Below are positions 43,301-55,213 of a stretch of 64,000 nt of DNA, piece by piece (within the stretch, counting starts at the first letter, position 1; each line of letters starts with the position of its first letter). The DNA is taken from contig CACDSN010000003.1 in the NCBI GenBank assembly GCA_902555465.1, positions 34,152 to 98,151 of the forward strand, written 5' to 3'. Both the position numbers and the translations under genes were made by a program. This stretch comes from an uncultured Pelagibacteraceae bacterium. Lineage in GTDB: Bacteria; Pseudomonadota; Alphaproteobacteria; Pelagibacterales; Pelagibacteraceae. Below the pieces are notes generated by a model that saw only the letters and a program-made list of their open reading frames with translations, ran no database searches and had not been told where the DNA came from.

Positions 43301-44843
43301 TTCTCCACCGCCACACCATGATATATATTCAATAGAAGATCTTGCTCAATTAATATATGACTTGAAACAAATTAACCCTAGGGCAAGAGTAGGCGTAAAA
43401 TTAGTTGCATCCTCAGGTATAGGAACAATTGCTGCTGGAGTTGCAAAAGCCAAAGCAGATATTATTTTAATCTCAGGTCATTCGGGTGGAACAGGAGCCA
43501 CACCACAAACAAGTGTTAAGTATGTAGGTATTCCATGGGAGATGGGTCTTACAGAAGCCAATCAAGTTTTAACTTTGAACAACTTAAGACATAAAGTAAC
43601 CTTAAGAACTGATGGAGGTATTAAAACAGGTAGAGATGTTGTCATAGCTGCAATGATGGGAGCTGAGGAATTTGGTGTTGCAACAACTGCACTTGTTGCA
43701 ATGGGATGTATAATGGTAAGGCAATGTCATTCAAACACCTGTCCAGTTGGTGTCTGTACTCAAGATGAAAAATTAAGAGAAAAATTTATTGGAACACCTG
43801 AAAAAGTTGTGAATTTGTTTAAATTTATTGCTTCTGAGGTAAGGGAAATTTTAGCTGAACTAGGCTTTAAAAGTCTTAATGAAATAATCGGACGAACAGA
43901 TTTGTTAAGACAAGTAAGCAAAGGCTCACCTAACTTAGATGATTTAGACCTAAATCCACTGTTTGTTCAAGCCGATCCTGGAAAAAATCCAAGATACTGT
44001 GAGAAACAAATTATAAACATTGTTCCAGATACTTTAGACCAAAAAATTTGGCCAGAAATTGAAAAAAAATTATATGAAAAAAAAGAAATTGAAAATGAAT
44101 TTTTAATTCAAAATACAAATAGAGCTGTAGGAACTAGAATTTCTTATCATCTGTATAAAAAATATGGAGATAACAATATTGATCCTGAAAGTATCAAAAT
44201 TAAATTTAAAGGGTCTGCTGGGCAATCTTTCGGAGCTTTCGCAATAAAAGGTTTGAAACTTATTTTAAAAGGCGATGCTAATGATTACGTAGCAAAAGGA
44301 TTATCTGGTGCAACAATTTCTATAAAACTTCAAGATGAAAGTAATATTGTATCTAAGGAAAATACAATTATTGGAAATACAGTTCTATATGGAGCTACAT
44401 CTGGAAACTTATTTGCAGCTGGTCAGGCGGGAGAAAGATTTGCAGTTAGAAATTCTGGAGCAACAGCCGTTATTGAAGGCTGCGGTTCTAATGGATGTGA
44501 GTATATGACTGGTGGGACAATTGTTATATTAGGAGATGTTGGAGATAATTTTGGAGCAGGAATGACTGGAGGGATGGGTTTTGTTTATGACCCAGAAAAT
44601 ATATTTCAAAATAAAGCTAATCCAGACTCTATTCTATGGCAAAAACCAGAGACCAATTATTGGATAGACGAATTGAAAAAATTATTAAAAAAACATTATG
44701 AAGAGACAAATTCACTAGTTTCAAAAAAAATAATAGAAAATTTTGATGATGAAATTATTAATTTTTATCAAGTATGTCCAAAGGAAATGCTAGATAAACT
44801 TGAAAATCCAATTACAAATAAACAGACTATTCTGGCAAGCTAG
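40347..44843 (+). CDS. gltB: Glutamate synthase large subunit
   Basis: 1498 aa; HDACGVGLVVS N-terminal glutaminase, SGHSGGTGATPQTSVKYVGIPWEMGL, CHSNTCPVGVCTQD. Confidence 0.97.
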   Translation: MKSLREKNLKKLKDNHVYSEGMEHDACGVGLVVSTEGKKSRKVVESGIEALKAVWHRGAIDADGKTGDGAGIHIEIPVDFFVEKIEVTGHTHDNSELCIGMIFLPRNDYGAQEACRTIVESELTKNNFNIYGWRQVPVNASVLGEKAELTRPEITQILFKHNDKKLKDKELNRVLYETRRVIEKKTLTNQLNGFYICSFSSKSIIYKGMFLAEAIDDFYPDLKDERFVSRYSIFHQRFSTNTAPSWDLAQPFRSLAHNGEINTLKGNINWMKVHEQEMHSPLFKNIENLKPVIPSGNSDSASLDNVFELLTTSGHSAPLAKLMLIPDAWSKKSKILPREHLQLFNFLNSSMEPWDGPAAIAGTDNEWAIVASDRNGLRPMRYTVTRDKLLFAGSETGMIEINEKKIIEKGRLGPGEILGVRIEKGKIFRNIEIKNYLAKEYKHFNNQIIDLDKKFPIQNEKSLFEGNALRERQYLFGYSLEDLELILHPMAEDAKEATGSMGDDTPLAVLSDKYRPLYHYFRQNFSQVTNPPIDSLRENKVMSLKTRFGNLGNILDFNNLTEENIYVLESPILSNTQFDKFTNYFKENLKIIDCTFSKEQSLEQSIDLIKKEAEIAIRQGVNQIVLTDKNVSDKRLPIPILLAVGAVNTYLVKLKLRGYASINVQTGDAMDTHSFATIIGVGATTVNPYLAFDSLYQRFDKKLFGNFEFDECIKRYIKSVNLGLLKIMSKMGISVISSYRGGCNFETVGLSRTIVNNFFPGVLSKISGIGLTGIEKKVRNIHEKAFSNSNNVLPIGGIYRYRKTGETHQYQGRLIHMLQTAVSKGSYEIYKKYAQGIYDLPPISLRDLIGFKEKNSITLDKVEPLEEILKRFGSGSMSHGALSKEAHETLAIGMNRIKGASCSGEGGEDNSRFRVLDNGDTANSRVKQIASARFGVTIDYLNNCNEIEIKIAQGAKPGEGGQLPGFKVTDEIAKLRYSTPGVTLISPPPHHDIYSIEDLAQLIYDLKQINPRARVGVKLVASSGIGTIAAGVAKAKADIILISGHSGGTGATPQTSVKYVGIPWEMGLTEANQVLTLNNLRHKVTLRTDGGIKTGRDVVIAAMMGAEEFGVATTALVAMGCIMVRQCHSNTCPVGVCTQDEKLREKFIGTPEKVVNLFKFIASEVREILAELGFKSLNEIIGRTDLLRQVSKGSPNLDDLDLNPLFVQADPGKNPRYCEKQIINIVPDTLDQKIWPEIEKKLYEKKEIENEFLIQNTNRAVGTRISYHLYKKYGDNNIDPESIKIKFKGSAGQSFGAFAIKGLKLILKGDANDYVAKGLSGATISIKLQDESNIVSKENTIIGNTVLYGATSGNLFAAGQAGERFAVRNSGATAVIEGCGSNGCEYMTGGTIVILGDVGDNFGAGMTGGMGFVYDPENIFQNKANPDSILWQKPETNYWIDELKKLLKKHYEETNSLVSKKIIENFDDEIINFYQVCPKEMLDKLENPITNKQTILAS

Positions 44844-44876
44844 AGCGAGTATAAGAAATCAATTTATAAGATTTTG

Positions 44877-45638
44877 CTACAAGTTTATTAATTTATTATA
44901 AATATATCCAATTTCCTTTGTTAACCTTTTTAAATTAGTTTTATTAGAAAGACTATGATCTCCTTTTTTAATAATAATTAATTTTTTTTTTGCATCTTTA
45001 AATGTTTTTATTATTTTTTTAGATATTGAAATTGGAACAATATCATCTTTTTTACCATGAAGAATAGTAAGAAAAATTTTATTATTGAATTTTTTATTAA
45101 AGAATTTATTTTTTCTCCCATCTTTAATGAGATTGTAAGAAATATTATATTCAAAACCGCTATGATTAAAAATATAAAATTTTTCTTTTACTAATTGCCT
45201 TTTAACTTTGTCAGAAAATTTTTTCCATATTAGTCTATCTAAAAATTCTGGAGCAGGGGCAATACCAACAAAAGCCACAATTTTTTCATTGAAATATTTA
45301 AACAGATTTAGGCCAATCCAACCGCCCATGCTTGATCCGACCAAAATTAATTTTTTTTTTCTTATCTTTTTATTTATTATCATTTTTGCATCCTGCGTCC
45401 AACTTGTGATTGTACCGTCTTCAAATTTTCCGTAAGATTTACCGTGCCCAGAATATTCTAATGCCAAAAATCCAATCTTATTTTTTTTACAAAATTTGTA
45501 TAATGTTTTAGGCTTATCACCCTCTATATCTGATTTAAAACCATGCAAAAAAACAACATAAATTTCACTAGATGAGGGATTTAATAAATATCTTATTTTT
45601 TTATTTTTAGAGATTTTAATAAATTTAAATTTTGCCAT
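44877..45638 (-). CDS. Alpha/beta hydrolase
   Basis: YVVFLHGFKSDIEGDKPKTLYKFCKKNKIGFLALEYSGHGKSYG, LVGSSMGGWIGLNLF. Confidence 0.85.
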   Translation of the reverse strand: MAKFKFIKISKNKKIRYLLNPSSSEIYVVFLHGFKSDIEGDKPKTLYKFCKKNKIGFLALEYSGHGKSYGKFEDGTITSWTQDAKMIINKKIRKKKLILVGSSMGGWIGLNLFKYFNEKIVAFVGIAPAPEFLDRLIWKKFSDKVKRQLVKEKFYIFNHSGFEYNISYNLIKDGRKNKFFNKKFNNKIFLTILHGKKDDIVPISISKKIIKTFKDAKKKLIIIKKGDHSLSNKTNLKRLTKEIGYIYNKLINL

Positions 45639-45679
45639 AAGTTTTACTGATAACTTATGATATTATTATAGGCATATAA

Positions 45680-46834
45680 ATGCCATCAAAAATAAAAGTT
45701 TTACAAGTTATACCCAAGCTTGGTTATGGAGGTGCAGAAACAGGTTGCTACGATATTGCACACTACCTTTATGAAAAGGATTGTGAGTCATACTTAGTAA
45801 CTAGCGGAGGAGATTTACTAAAATTTGTAGATAAAAAAAAGGTTAAAGTAATTAAACTTCCAGTTCATAGTAAAAACCCTTTATTGATTTTAATTAATGC
45901 TATCATTTTATCTTTTATTATTTTGTTTTTAAATATTGATATCGTTCATGCTAGAAGCCGAGCACCAGCTTGGTCTTGTTATTTAGCTACCAAGATCACC
46001 AGAAGAAATTTTGTTACTACATTTCATGGTACATATAATTTCCATAGTAAATTAAAAAAATTTTATAATTCAATTATGGTGAGATCAAATCTTGTAATAG
46101 CTGGATCTAATTTTATCTTTTCACATATTAAAGAAAATTATTCAGAATTTATTAACAAAAAAAAAAGACTATTAGTTATATTTAGAGGCATTAACGTAGA
46201 CTACTTCGATCAAACATCAACCATTGAAATTGACGAAATACAACTTAAAAAAAAATGGGAAATTGAAGAGAATAAAAAAATAATTTTAATGCCAGGAAGA
46301 CTTACGTCATGGAAAGGTCAAGAATTATTTATTGAAGCAATAAATTTAGTAAATATTGAGCTTGGATATACGGCTTTTTATGCTGTTCTTTTAGGTAGTG
46401 AACAGGGTAGAGATTTATATAAAAAAAAACTTATTCGTTTAAGTGAACAATATAGAATGACAAAACAATTGAAATTTATTGATAATTGTAAAAATATGGC
46501 TTTAGCTTATAAGATTTCTGATATAATTGTTTCAGCGTCAATAGAACCAGAAGCATTCGGAAGAGTGGCTGTAGAGGCTCAGTCAATGCAAAAAACAATT
46601 ATTGCCAGCAATATTGGAGGTTCGAATGAAACTATTATTGATGAAAAAACTGGTTTTTTGTTTAAGGCTGGAGACGCTAAATCTTTAAGTAAAAAAATTA
46701 TGCGGGTACTAAGTATGGATGAAACTTTATTAAAAAGTATAGGCATTGAAGGTAGAAAAAACGTGATAAAAAAATTTAATGTTGAAAAAATGTGTTTTTC
46801 TACTTATTCAGAGTATAAAAAGCTAATTAATTAA
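45680..46834 (+). CDS. GT4-family glycosyltransferase
   Basis: VIPKLGYGGAETGCYDIAHYL, IILMPGRLTSWKGQELFIEA, EAFGRVAVEAQSMQKTIIASNIGGSNETI. Confidence 0.9.
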   Translation: MPSKIKVLQVIPKLGYGGAETGCYDIAHYLYEKDCESYLVTSGGDLLKFVDKKKVKVIKLPVHSKNPLLILINAIILSFIILFLNIDIVHARSRAPAWSCYLATKITRRNFVTTFHGTYNFHSKLKKFYNSIMVRSNLVIAGSNFIFSHIKENYSEFINKKKRLLVIFRGINVDYFDQTSTIEIDEIQLKKKWEIEENKKIILMPGRLTSWKGQELFIEAINLVNIELGYTAFYAVLLGSEQGRDLYKKKLIRLSEQYRMTKQLKFIDNCKNMALAYKISDIIVSASIEPEAFGRVAVEAQSMQKTIIASNIGGSNETIIDEKTGFLFKAGDAKSLSKKIMRVLSMDETLLKSIGIEGRKNVIKKFNVEKMCFSTYSEYKKLIN

Positions 46835-48750
46835 TGTTAAATATAACTTTACCAGACGGAAATAAGCTTAACTTTGAAAAAAAAGTTACAGGTTTAGAGG
46901 TTGCAGAAAAGATTAGTAAATCGCTTTCTAAAAATGCCTTATTAATAAGTATAGATGGCAAATTAAAAGATCTTAATACGATTATTGAAAAAGATTGTTC
47001 AGTAAAAATATTTACCTCGAAAGACAAAGAAGGACTAGAAACAATCAGACATGACACTGCGCATGTTTTAGCTATGGCAGTACAAGAATTATTTCCTGGC
47101 ACTCAAGTTACTATTGGTCCAGTAATAGAAGATGGTTTTTATTACGATTTTGCAAGGAAAGAACCTTTTACAGATGATGATTTAAAAAAAATTGAAAATA
47201 AAATGAGAGAAATTGTAGAAAGAGATGAAAAGACGACAAGAGAGGTTTGGCCAAGAAAAAAAGCCATTGATCACTTCAAAAATATTGGCGAAACTTATAA
47301 AGCAGAAATAATTGAAAGCATTCCTGAAGGAGAAGAAGTTTCAATATATTTTCACGGAAAATGGCACGATCTTTGTAGGGGACCTCATTTATCTTCAACT
47401 GGAAAAATTGGTAAATTTTTTAAATTGACTAAAGTATCAGGTGCATACTGGAGAGGGGACTCAAATAATGAGATGCTCCAAAGAGTTTATGGAACAAGTT
47501 GGTCAAGCAAAAAAGATTTAGATGATTATTTAATGAGAATTGAGGAAGCAGAAAAACGTGATCATAGAAAATTAGGAAAAATAATGAATCTTTTTCATTT
47601 TAGAGAAGAAAGTCCAGGTGCTGTTTTTTGGCACGAAAAAGGATGGTCGCTATTTCAAAAACTTGTCTCATATATGAGACACAAACAGGATCAAGCGGGT
47701 TATAAAGAAATAAATACCCCCGAAATTTTAGATAGATCTCTTTGGGAAAAATCTGGTCACTGGGAAAAGTTTGGTGCAAATATGTATACTTCTGAAACAC
47801 CAGATCAAAAAATATTTGCTATCAAACCAATGAATTGTCCGGGCTGTGTTCAGGTATTCAATCAGGGTTTAAAAAGTTATAGAGATTTACCTTTTAAAAT
47901 GTCTGAATTTGGTAAAGTGCATAGATATGAACCGTCCGGTGCCTTACATGGACTTTTGAGAGTAAGAGCCTTTACGCAGGATGATGCTCATATTTTTTGC
48001 ACAGAAGATCAAATTACAGAAGAGTGTCTCTCAGTCACAAACTTAATTTTAGAAATTTATAAGGATTTAGGATTTGAAAATATTATTCTTAAATATTCAG
48101 ACAGACCAGACCTAAGAGTAGGCGATGATGCAGTGTGGGATAAATCTGAAGCTGCATTAATAAAAGCAGTTGAAGCATCAAAACTTGAATATAGTATTAA
48201 TAAAGGAGAAGGTGCTTTTTATGGTCCAAAAATTGAATTTGTTTTAAGAGATGCAATTGGAAGAGATTGGCAATGTGGAACTTTACAGGTTGATTTAAAT
48301 TTACCTGGAAGGCTAGGTGCAAGTTATGTAGATAGAGATGGATCAAAAAAAATACCTGTTATGCTTCACAGAGCTTTATTTGGATCACTTGAAAGATTTA
48401 TAGGAATATTAATTGAAAATTACGCCGGTAAATTACCTTTTTGGATTTCGCCATTACAAACTGTTGTTATTCCAATATCTGAAGATTTCAATGATTATGC
48501 TATATCAGTTCATAATAAAATTAAAAATTCAGGTATTTCCTGTGAAATAGATTTAAAAAATCATAATTTAAATTACAAAATTCGGGAACATTCTAATGCA
48601 AAAGTGCCAATGTTATTGATTTGTGGAAAAAAAGAAGTTGACTCTAATGCAGTAACTATTAGAAGATTGGATTCTAATAAACAAGAAAATATGTTAGTAA
48701 AAGAATTTATTAAACAATATACCGCTTTAAATAAAGCCCCATCAATTTAG
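46834..48750 (+). CDS. thrS: Threonyl-tRNA synthetase
   Basis: TGS domain N-terminus, RHDTAHVLAMAVQELFPGTQVTIGPVIEDGFYYDF, class II core. Confidence 0.97.
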   Translation: MLNITLPDGNKLNFEKKVTGLEVAEKISKSLSKNALLISIDGKLKDLNTIIEKDCSVKIFTSKDKEGLETIRHDTAHVLAMAVQELFPGTQVTIGPVIEDGFYYDFARKEPFTDDDLKKIENKMREIVERDEKTTREVWPRKKAIDHFKNIGETYKAEIIESIPEGEEVSIYFHGKWHDLCRGPHLSSTGKIGKFFKLTKVSGAYWRGDSNNEMLQRVYGTSWSSKKDLDDYLMRIEEAEKRDHRKLGKIMNLFHFREESPGAVFWHEKGWSLFQKLVSYMRHKQDQAGYKEINTPEILDRSLWEKSGHWEKFGANMYTSETPDQKIFAIKPMNCPGCVQVFNQGLKSYRDLPFKMSEFGKVHRYEPSGALHGLLRVRAFTQDDAHIFCTEDQITEECLSVTNLILEIYKDLGFENIILKYSDRPDLRVGDDAVWDKSEAALIKAVEASKLEYSINKGEGAFYGPKIEFVLRDAIGRDWQCGTLQVDLNLPGRLGASYVDRDGSKKIPVMLHRALFGSLERFIGILIENYAGKLPFWISPLQTVVIPISEDFNDYAISVHNKIKNSGISCEIDLKNHNLNYKIREHSNAKVPMLLICGKKEVDSNAVTIRRLDSNKQENMLVKEFIKQYTALNKAPSI

Positions 48751-49295
48751 TGTCGGACTTTAAACAAAACTTTTTTCAAAGAAGAAATAAATCTTTTGGA
48801 CCAAGATATAATAACAGAATAAATTCTTCTGAAGTTCAAGTAATTGATAGTGCTGGCGAAAATTTAGGAGTTTTAAATATACAAGATGCTATTAGTAAAG
48901 CTAAAAATGAAGGACTTGATTTAATTGAAATAGCCCCAAATACAAAACCACCAGTATGCAAAATCATGGATATTGGAAAATATAAATATGATCAACAAAA
49001 AAAAGCAAGTAAAGCAAAAAAAAATCAAAAAAAAGTAGAGCTTAAGGAAATAAAATTAAGACCAGTAACAGAGGTTCATGATTATACTTTTAAAATAAAG
49101 AATGCACAAAAATTTCTATCAAAAGGTGACAAAGTCAAGTTTACGATTAAGTTCAAAGGAAGAGAACTTCAACATGTAAATCTAGGAAATGAGTTAATGG
49201 ATAAAATCAAGTTAGATATGGAAAATGTAGGAAAAATAGAACTCCAACCTAAATTTGATGGAAAACAAATGATAATGGTAGTTCAGCCAGCATAA
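48750..49295 (+). CDS. infC: Translation initiation factor IF-3 (GTG start)
   Basis: VQVIDSAGENLGVLNIQDAISKAKNEGLDLIEIAPNTKPPVCKIMDIGKYKY. Confidence 0.96.
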   Translation: MSDFKQNFFQRRNKSFGPRYNNRINSSEVQVIDSAGENLGVLNIQDAISKAKNEGLDLIEIAPNTKPPVCKIMDIGKYKYDQQKKASKAKKNQKKVELKEIKLRPVTEVHDYTFKIKNAQKFLSKGDKVKFTIKFKGRELQHVNLGNELMDKIKLDMENVGKIELQPKFDGKQMIMVVQPA

Positions 49296-49345
49296 TTATT
49301 CTGGTTGTAAAATAGTTTGTATTTTGTATAAACCTTTAAAAAATT

Positions 49346-49552
49346 ATGCCTAAATTGAAAACAAAAAGCTCTGCAAAAAAAAGATTTAAAATTACAGCGA
49401 AAGGCAAAGTTGTCATGCCGCAAGCCGGGAAGAGACATGGCATGATTAAAAGGACTAATTCACAAATCAGAAAACAAAGAGGCACTACAATAATGTCAAA
49501 ACAAGATAGCAAGATTGTGAAATCTTATATGCCTTATAGTTTGCGAGGTTAA
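49346..49552 (+). CDS. rpmI: 50S ribosomal protein L35
   Basis: [22 protein letters not shown]. Confidence 0.96.
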   Translation: MPKLKTKSSAKKRFKITAKGKVVMPQAGKRHGMIKRTNSQIRKQRGTTIMSKQDSKIVKSYMPYSLRG

Positions 49553-49553
49553 T

Positions 49554-49910
49554 ATGGCTAGAGTAAAAAGAGGTGTAACTAGTAGAGCTAAACACAAAAA
49601 AGTTTTTAAAGCAGTTAAAGGCCAATATGGCAGAAGAAAAAATACCATAAGAGTTGCAAAACAAGCCTTTGAAAAAGCAATGCAATATGCTTACAGAGAT
49701 AGAAGAAATAAAAAAAGAGATTTTAAATCCTTATGGATCCAAAGAATCAATGCAGGAGTTAGAAGTGAGGGTTTGACATATTCAAAATTTATTAATGGAC
49801 TAAGTAAATCTGGAATTAAATTAGATAGAAAAATTTTAGCTGAAATTGCTTACGAAAATCCTCAAGCATTTAAAACAATTGTAAAAAAAGCACAAGCAGC
49901 ACTTAATTAA
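49554..49910 (+). CDS. rplT: 50S ribosomal protein L20
   Basis: [68 protein letters not shown]. Confidence 0.97.
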   Translation: MARVKRGVTSRAKHKKVFKAVKGQYGRRKNTIRVAKQAFEKAMQYAYRDRRNKKRDFKSLWIQRINAGVRSEGLTYSKFINGLSKSGIKLDRKILAEIAYENPQAFKTIVKKAQAALN

Positions 49911-49957
49911 ACAATCTTCACTATTGTTTTTCTTGGTTTAAGAAATAATCTACATAA

Positions 49958-51025
49958 ATGTCCGAATTTGAAAAAAAAATTGCTGAGTATAAATCTAAAA
50001 TAAAATCCTCCTCGAAAATTGAAGAAATCGATTTATTAAGATCAGAGGTATTTGGAAAAAATGGTATAATAAATCTTGAATTTAAAAAACTTGTAGAATT
50101 ACCATTAGAAGAAAAAAAATCATTCGCAGCAAATTTAAATAAAATTAAACAAGAGTTGCAAGACATATACAAGACAAAATCAACAGAGATATTAGATAAA
50201 GATATTATCGAAAAAGTAGAAAAAGAAAAAATTGATATAACATTACCAGAAAAAGAATTTAAAATAGGTAAAGTTCACCCAGTCTCACAGGTGATAGATG
50301 AAATATCTTGTATTTTTTCAGAAATTGGATTTTCTGTTGAAGAAGGACCAGATGTGGAAAATGAGTATAACAATTTTACAGCACTCAATACTCCTGAAAA
50401 CCATCCAGCTAAAGATATGCATGATACTTTTTATTTAGACAAAGACATGAAAACTATGCTGAGAACTCATACATCCCCAGTACAAGTACGAACAATGCTT
50501 AAAGGCAAACCACCTTTTAAAATTATAGCCCCAGGCAGAACATACAGAAGCGATAGTGATCAAACTCATACTCCAATGTTTCATCAATTAGAGGGTCTCC
50601 ATATTGATAAAGGTATAAACATGGGCCATCTTAAGGGTTGTCTTAATTATTTTATTAAAGAATTCTTCGAGGTAAATAAAATTAAAATGAGATTTCGTCC
50701 AAGCCATTTTCCATTCACCGAGCCATCAGCAGAAGTAGATATAGGATACAGAATGGAAAATAATAAAATAATAATTGGTGAGGGAGATAAATGGCTTGAA
50801 ATACTTGGATGTGGGATGGTTCATCCAAATGTTTTAAAAAATTGTAAAGTTGACTCAAAAAAGTTTCAAGGATTTGCTTTTGGTATAGGTATAGACAGAT
50901 TGGCAATGTTAAAATATGGGATTAATGATTTAAGATCTTTTTTTGAATGTGATTATAGATGGTTAAATCATTATGGTTTTGATCCATTAGATGTCCCAAC
51001 GAATTATCGGGGACTAAGTAGATGA
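49958..51025 (+). CDS. pheS: Phenylalanyl-tRNA synthetase alpha subunit
   Basis: [40 protein letters not shown]. Confidence 0.97.
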   Translation: MSEFEKKIAEYKSKIKSSSKIEEIDLLRSEVFGKNGIINLEFKKLVELPLEEKKSFAANLNKIKQELQDIYKTKSTEILDKDIIEKVEKEKIDITLPEKEFKIGKVHPVSQVIDEISCIFSEIGFSVEEGPDVENEYNNFTALNTPENHPAKDMHDTFYLDKDMKTMLRTHTSPVQVRTMLKGKPPFKIIAPGRTYRSDSDQTHTPMFHQLEGLHIDKGINMGHLKGCLNYFIKEFFEVNKIKMRFRPSHFPFTEPSAEVDIGYRMENNKIIIGEGDKWLEILGCGMVHPNVLKNCKVDSKKFQGFAFGIGIDRLAMLKYGINDLRSFFECDYRWLNHYGFDPLDVPTNYRGLSR

Positions 51026-53403
51026 AGTTCACAAAAGATTGGTTAAGTGATCACCTGAAAACAAAAAAAAGTGAAGAACAAATCATTGAAAAACTTAATG
51101 GAATTGGTTTAGAGGTTGAAAAAGTTGAACCAATTCAAAACGAATTTAGCGATTTTATAACTGCCAAGATATTAAAAACAAATAAACATCCCAATGCTGA
51201 TAGATTAAAATTGTGTGATGTTGATATTGGCGGCAAAGAAACTGTAAAAGTTGTTTGCGGAGCACCTAATGCTCGAGAAGGTTTATTGACTATTTACGCT
51301 CCTCCAGGCTCAACAATTCCAAAAAATCGTATGAAACTAGAAGTTTCAAAAATTAGGGGAGAAACTTCAGTCGGTATGCTTTGTTCTGAGTCAGAGTTAA
51401 AATTATCTGAAGAGTCCGAGGGGATCATTGAATTGGACCAGAAATATAATAGTAAAATTGGCAAACCATATTTTAAGAATAAAGATAATAATAATATTAT
51501 AGAGCTATCTATTACGCCAAATAGACCTGATTGTTTAGGTATAAGAGGAATTGCAAGAGATTTATTTGCGAGTGGCTTTGGCGATTTAAAAGAAATAAAA
51601 GAAAAGAAGTTCAAGCAAACTTTAAAACATAGTTTAAAAATAAAAATAGAAAAAAATAAAAATCAAGCTTGCTCAATTTTCGGAAGTTGTTGTATTAAAA
51701 ATATAACTAATAGAGAAAGTCCAAGTTGGTTAAAAGAAAGAATTTTAGCATTAGGGTTAAGACCGATCTCTGCAGTTGTTGACATAACAAATTATGTTAT
51801 GTTTGACCTAAACAGACCTCTCCATGCATATGATTTAGATAAAATTAAAAATTCAATTATAGTAAGAAACTCTAAAAAAGGAGAAAAACTAAATGCGTTA
51901 GATAATAACACATACATATTAAAAGATAATATGTGTGTGATTTCAGACGCTGAAGGTGTTCTAGGTTTGGGAGGTATAATTGGTGGCGCGAGATCTGGGA
52001 CTGAGCTAGATACTAAAAATATTTTGATTGAGTCCGCATATTTTGATCCTAGTATTACTAGAAAAACTGCAAAAGAATTGGATATAAATAGTGATGCTAA
52101 ATATAGATTCGAAAGAGGTATAGATCCTCATTCAGTTAAAGAAGGATTAAAAATGGCCGCTCAATTGATTGTTAATATATGTGGTGGTCACGTTTCAAAT
52201 TTTGACATACAAGAAACTAAAAAATTTAAAGAAAAAATAATAAATTTTGATTCAAAACTAGTTTCAAGTACAATTGGCATTAACGTTAAGGAAAAAGACA
52301 TAATTAAAATTTTAAATAAATTAGGTTTTGACTCAAAAAAAAAAGGCAAATATCTCAAAATAAAGATTCCATCTTGGAGACCAGATATATATGGTGAGAT
52401 TGATTTAGTCGAAGAAGTAATAAGAATATTAGGTTTTGACAACATTAAATCTATTGAACCAGAAAAAGTTAGATTAAAACCAACGTTGAATTTTTATCAA
52501 AAACATTTTCATTTAGCTCAGAGATCAGTAGCATCCAAGGGTTATTACGAAACTATAACATGGTCTTTTAGTGACGAAAAAATTAACAATAACTTTAAAG
52601 AAAATTTAGAAACCATAAGAATTATCAATCCTATTAGCTCAGATTTAGGAGTATTAAGAAACTCTTTGTATCCAAATTTGATTTATTACATGGAAAAAAA
52701 CTTAAATAGAGGATTTGGTAATCAATCTTTATTTGAGATTGGTCCCGTATTTACAGGTAAAAATCCAGGTGATCAGATTACAGTTGTATGCGGAATTAAA
52801 AGACAATATCAAAATGAGGAAGATTATAAAAAAAATGATCATTTAGATGTATTTGAGATTAAAAAAGACCTTATCCAAACACTCGTTGAGCTTGGTTTAG
52901 AGAAAGATGAAATTTTAGTAGAAGACAAATCACCAGCTTATTATCATCCAGGTATTTCAGGTTCAGTTTTTTCTAAAGATAGAAAATATTTATTTGCTTA
53001 TTTTGGTCAAATACACCCTAAAATAACAAATGTTTCTTATGGTTTTGAAATATTTTTAGAAAATTTAGTTAATTTTAAAAATAAAAATAAAAAAAATAAA
53101 GAAAGCTTATTATTATCAGATTACCAAAAGTCAGATAGAGACTTTGCTTTCTTGGTAAACAAAAATATAAAAGCTCAATTACTTGTAGATGCAATCCAAA
53201 GTATAGATAAGTCTCTAATAAAAAAAATTAAAATATTTGATGTTTATGAAGGCAAAAATATTCCATCAGATAAAAAATCTATTGCACTTAAAGTTACAAT
53301 TCAATCTGATCATAAAACTCTTAATGAAAACGATTTGTCAGATATTTCAAAAAGAATTATTAAATCAGTTGAGGAAAAAACCAGCGCTAAACTCAGATCC
53401 TAA
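51022..53403 (+). CDS. pheT: Phenylalanyl-tRNA synthetase beta subunit
   Basis: [14 protein letters not shown]..., [30 protein letters not shown]. Confidence 0.97.
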   Translation: MKFTKDWLSDHLKTKKSEEQIIEKLNGIGLEVEKVEPIQNEFSDFITAKILKTNKHPNADRLKLCDVDIGGKETVKVVCGAPNAREGLLTIYAPPGSTIPKNRMKLEVSKIRGETSVGMLCSESELKLSEESEGIIELDQKYNSKIGKPYFKNKDNNNIIELSITPNRPDCLGIRGIARDLFASGFGDLKEIKEKKFKQTLKHSLKIKIEKNKNQACSIFGSCCIKNITNRESPSWLKERILALGLRPISAVVDITNYVMFDLNRPLHAYDLDKIKNSIIVRNSKKGEKLNALDNNTYILKDNMCVISDAEGVLGLGGIIGGARSGTELDTKNILIESAYFDPSITRKTAKELDINSDAKYRFERGIDPHSVKEGLKMAAQLIVNICGGHVSNFDIQETKKFKEKIINFDSKLVSSTIGINVKEKDIIKILNKLGFDSKKKGKYLKIKIPSWRPDIYGEIDLVEEVIRILGFDNIKSIEPEKVRLKPTLNFYQKHFHLAQRSVASKGYYETITWSFSDEKINNNFKENLETIRIINPISSDLGVLRNSLYPNLIYYMEKNLNRGFGNQSLFEIGPVFTGKNPGDQITVVCGIKRQYQNEEDYKKNDHLDVFEIKKDLIQTLVELGLEKDEILVEDKSPAYYHPGISGSVFSKDRKYLFAYFGQIHPKITNVSYGFEIFLENLVNFKNKNKKNKESLLLSDYQKSDRDFAFLVNKNIKAQLLVDAIQSIDKSLIKKIKIFDVYEGKNIPSDKKSIALKVTIQSDHKTLNENDLSDISKRIIKSVEEKTSAKLRS

Positions 53404-55211
53404 TGGATAAAATCGAAAATATTAGAAATTTTGCAATAATAGCACATATTGATCATGGGAAATCTACTATTGCTGACAGAATTATTCATAAATGTGGGGG
53501 TTTAACGGACAGAGAAATGAAAGCTCAAGTATTAGACTCAATGGATATAGAACGTGAGAGGGGTATTACAATTAAAGCTCAGACAGTAAAATTAAAATAT
53601 AAATCAAAAAACGGCAAAGAATATATTTTAAATATAATTGATACTCCAGGCCATGTTGATTTTAGTTATGAGGTAAGTAGATCGCTCTACGCATGCGAAG
53701 GCTCCATACTTATCGTTGATAGTACACAAGGAGTAGAAGCTCAAACATTAGCTAATGTTTATCAAGCCTTAGATATGAATCATGAAATAATTCCGATACT
53801 AAACAAGATAGATCTTCCAGCCTCTGATTTAGATAGAACAACAAAACAAATTGAAGATGTAATTGGAATTGAAACATCCAACGCAATTCCCTGCTCAGGC
53901 AAAACAGGTGAAGGAATTGATGATATATTAGAAAATATAGTAAATCATCTACCACCACCAAAAGGAAATAAAAATAACGTATTAAAGTGTTTACTGGTTG
54001 ATAGTTGGTATGACACTTATTTAGGAGTTGTTACTTTAGTTAGAGTTATTGATGGAAAAATTATTAAGAATATGAAAATAAAAATGATGTCAACTAATCA
54101 GGAATATGTAGTTGAAAAGGTTGGAGTTTTTACTCCCAAAGCTAAGGATGTCAACGAATTAAATACTGGAGAAATTGGTTATATTATTACTGGTATTAAA
54201 AATCTTTCTGACACAAAAGTTGGAGATACAATTTGTGAGGTTAACAAACCACTAGAAAAAGCTTTGCCTGGATTTAAACCCAGTAAACCTGTAGTTTTTT
54301 GTGGGCTATTTCCAGTAGATAGCTCAGATTATCAAAAGTTGAAAGATGGTTTAGCAAAATTACAATTAAATGATGCAAGTTTTTCATTTGAACCCGAATC
54401 GTCGTCCGCACTTGGATTAGGTTTTAGGTGTGGTTTTTTAGGTTTATTACATTTAGAGATTATTACTGAAAGACTAGAAAGGGAATTTGATATCAATTTA
54501 ATAACTACAACTCCCGGAGTAGTTTACAAAGTACATTTAAATAATGAAAAAATTTTAGAATTACAAAATCCTTCGAATTTACCCGATCCTACAATTATAA
54601 AATTTATAGAAGAACCTTGGATAAAAGCTACAATAATAACTCCAGATGAGTATCTGGGTTCAATAATTAAACTTTGTCAAGGTAAGCGTGGTATTCAAAC
54701 AAATCTTAGTTATTCTGGAAATAGAGCAGTTTTAAATTATGAAATACCGTTAAATGAGGTGGTGTTTGACTTTAATGATAGGTTAAAGTCAATGACAAGT
54801 GGTTATGCAAGTTTTGATTATGAGATGTTGGGACATAGAGAGGGTGAACTTGTTAAATTATCAATTTTAGTAAATACCGAACAAGTTGATGCATTAGCAT
54901 TGATGGTACATAAAGATTTTGCTCAAAGTATTGGAAGAGAAGTTTGTGAAAAATTAAAAGATTTAATTCCTAGACATAATTTTATGATACCAATTCAGGC
55001 AGCTATTGGTGGTAAAATTATTGCCAGGGAAACAATTAAAGGCTTTAAAAAGGATGTTTTAACCAAAATACATGGAGGAGGAGCTTTAGATAGAAAAAGA
55101 AAATTATTAGAAAAACAAAAAAAAGGTAAAGCTAGAGCAAAACAATTTGGTAAAGTTGAGATTCCCCAAGAGGCTTTTATTGGAGTTTTAAAAATTAATA
55201 AAGAAAAGTAA
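53403..55211 (+). CDS. lepA: Elongation factor 4 (LepA)
   Basis: [43 protein letters not shown]-terminal [37 protein letters not shown]. Confidence 0.97.
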   Translation: MDKIENIRNFAIIAHIDHGKSTIADRIIHKCGGLTDREMKAQVLDSMDIERERGITIKAQTVKLKYKSKNGKEYILNIIDTPGHVDFSYEVSRSLYACEGSILIVDSTQGVEAQTLANVYQALDMNHEIIPILNKIDLPASDLDRTTKQIEDVIGIETSNAIPCSGKTGEGIDDILENIVNHLPPPKGNKNNVLKCLLVDSWYDTYLGVVTLVRVIDGKIIKNMKIKMMSTNQEYVVEKVGVFTPKAKDVNELNTGEIGYIITGIKNLSDTKVGDTICEVNKPLEKALPGFKPSKPVVFCGLFPVDSSDYQKLKDGLAKLQLNDASFSFEPESSSALGLGFRCGFLGLLHLEIITERLEREFDINLITTTPGVVYKVHLNNEKILELQNPSNLPDPTIIKFIEEPWIKATIITPDEYLGSIIKLCQGKRGIQTNLSYSGNRAVLNYEIPLNEVVFDFNDRLKSMTSGYASFDYEMLGHREGELVKLSILVNTEQVDALALMVHKDFAQSIGREVCEKLKDLIPRHNFMIPIQAAIGGKIIARETIKGFKKDVLTKIHGGGALDRKRKLLEKQKKGKARAKQFGKVEIPQEAFIGVLKINKEK

Positions 55212-55213
55212 AA

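Noticed and set aside
51294-51614. 106-aa minus-strand ORF inside pheT
   Set aside because: Shadow ORF opposite conserved pheT.
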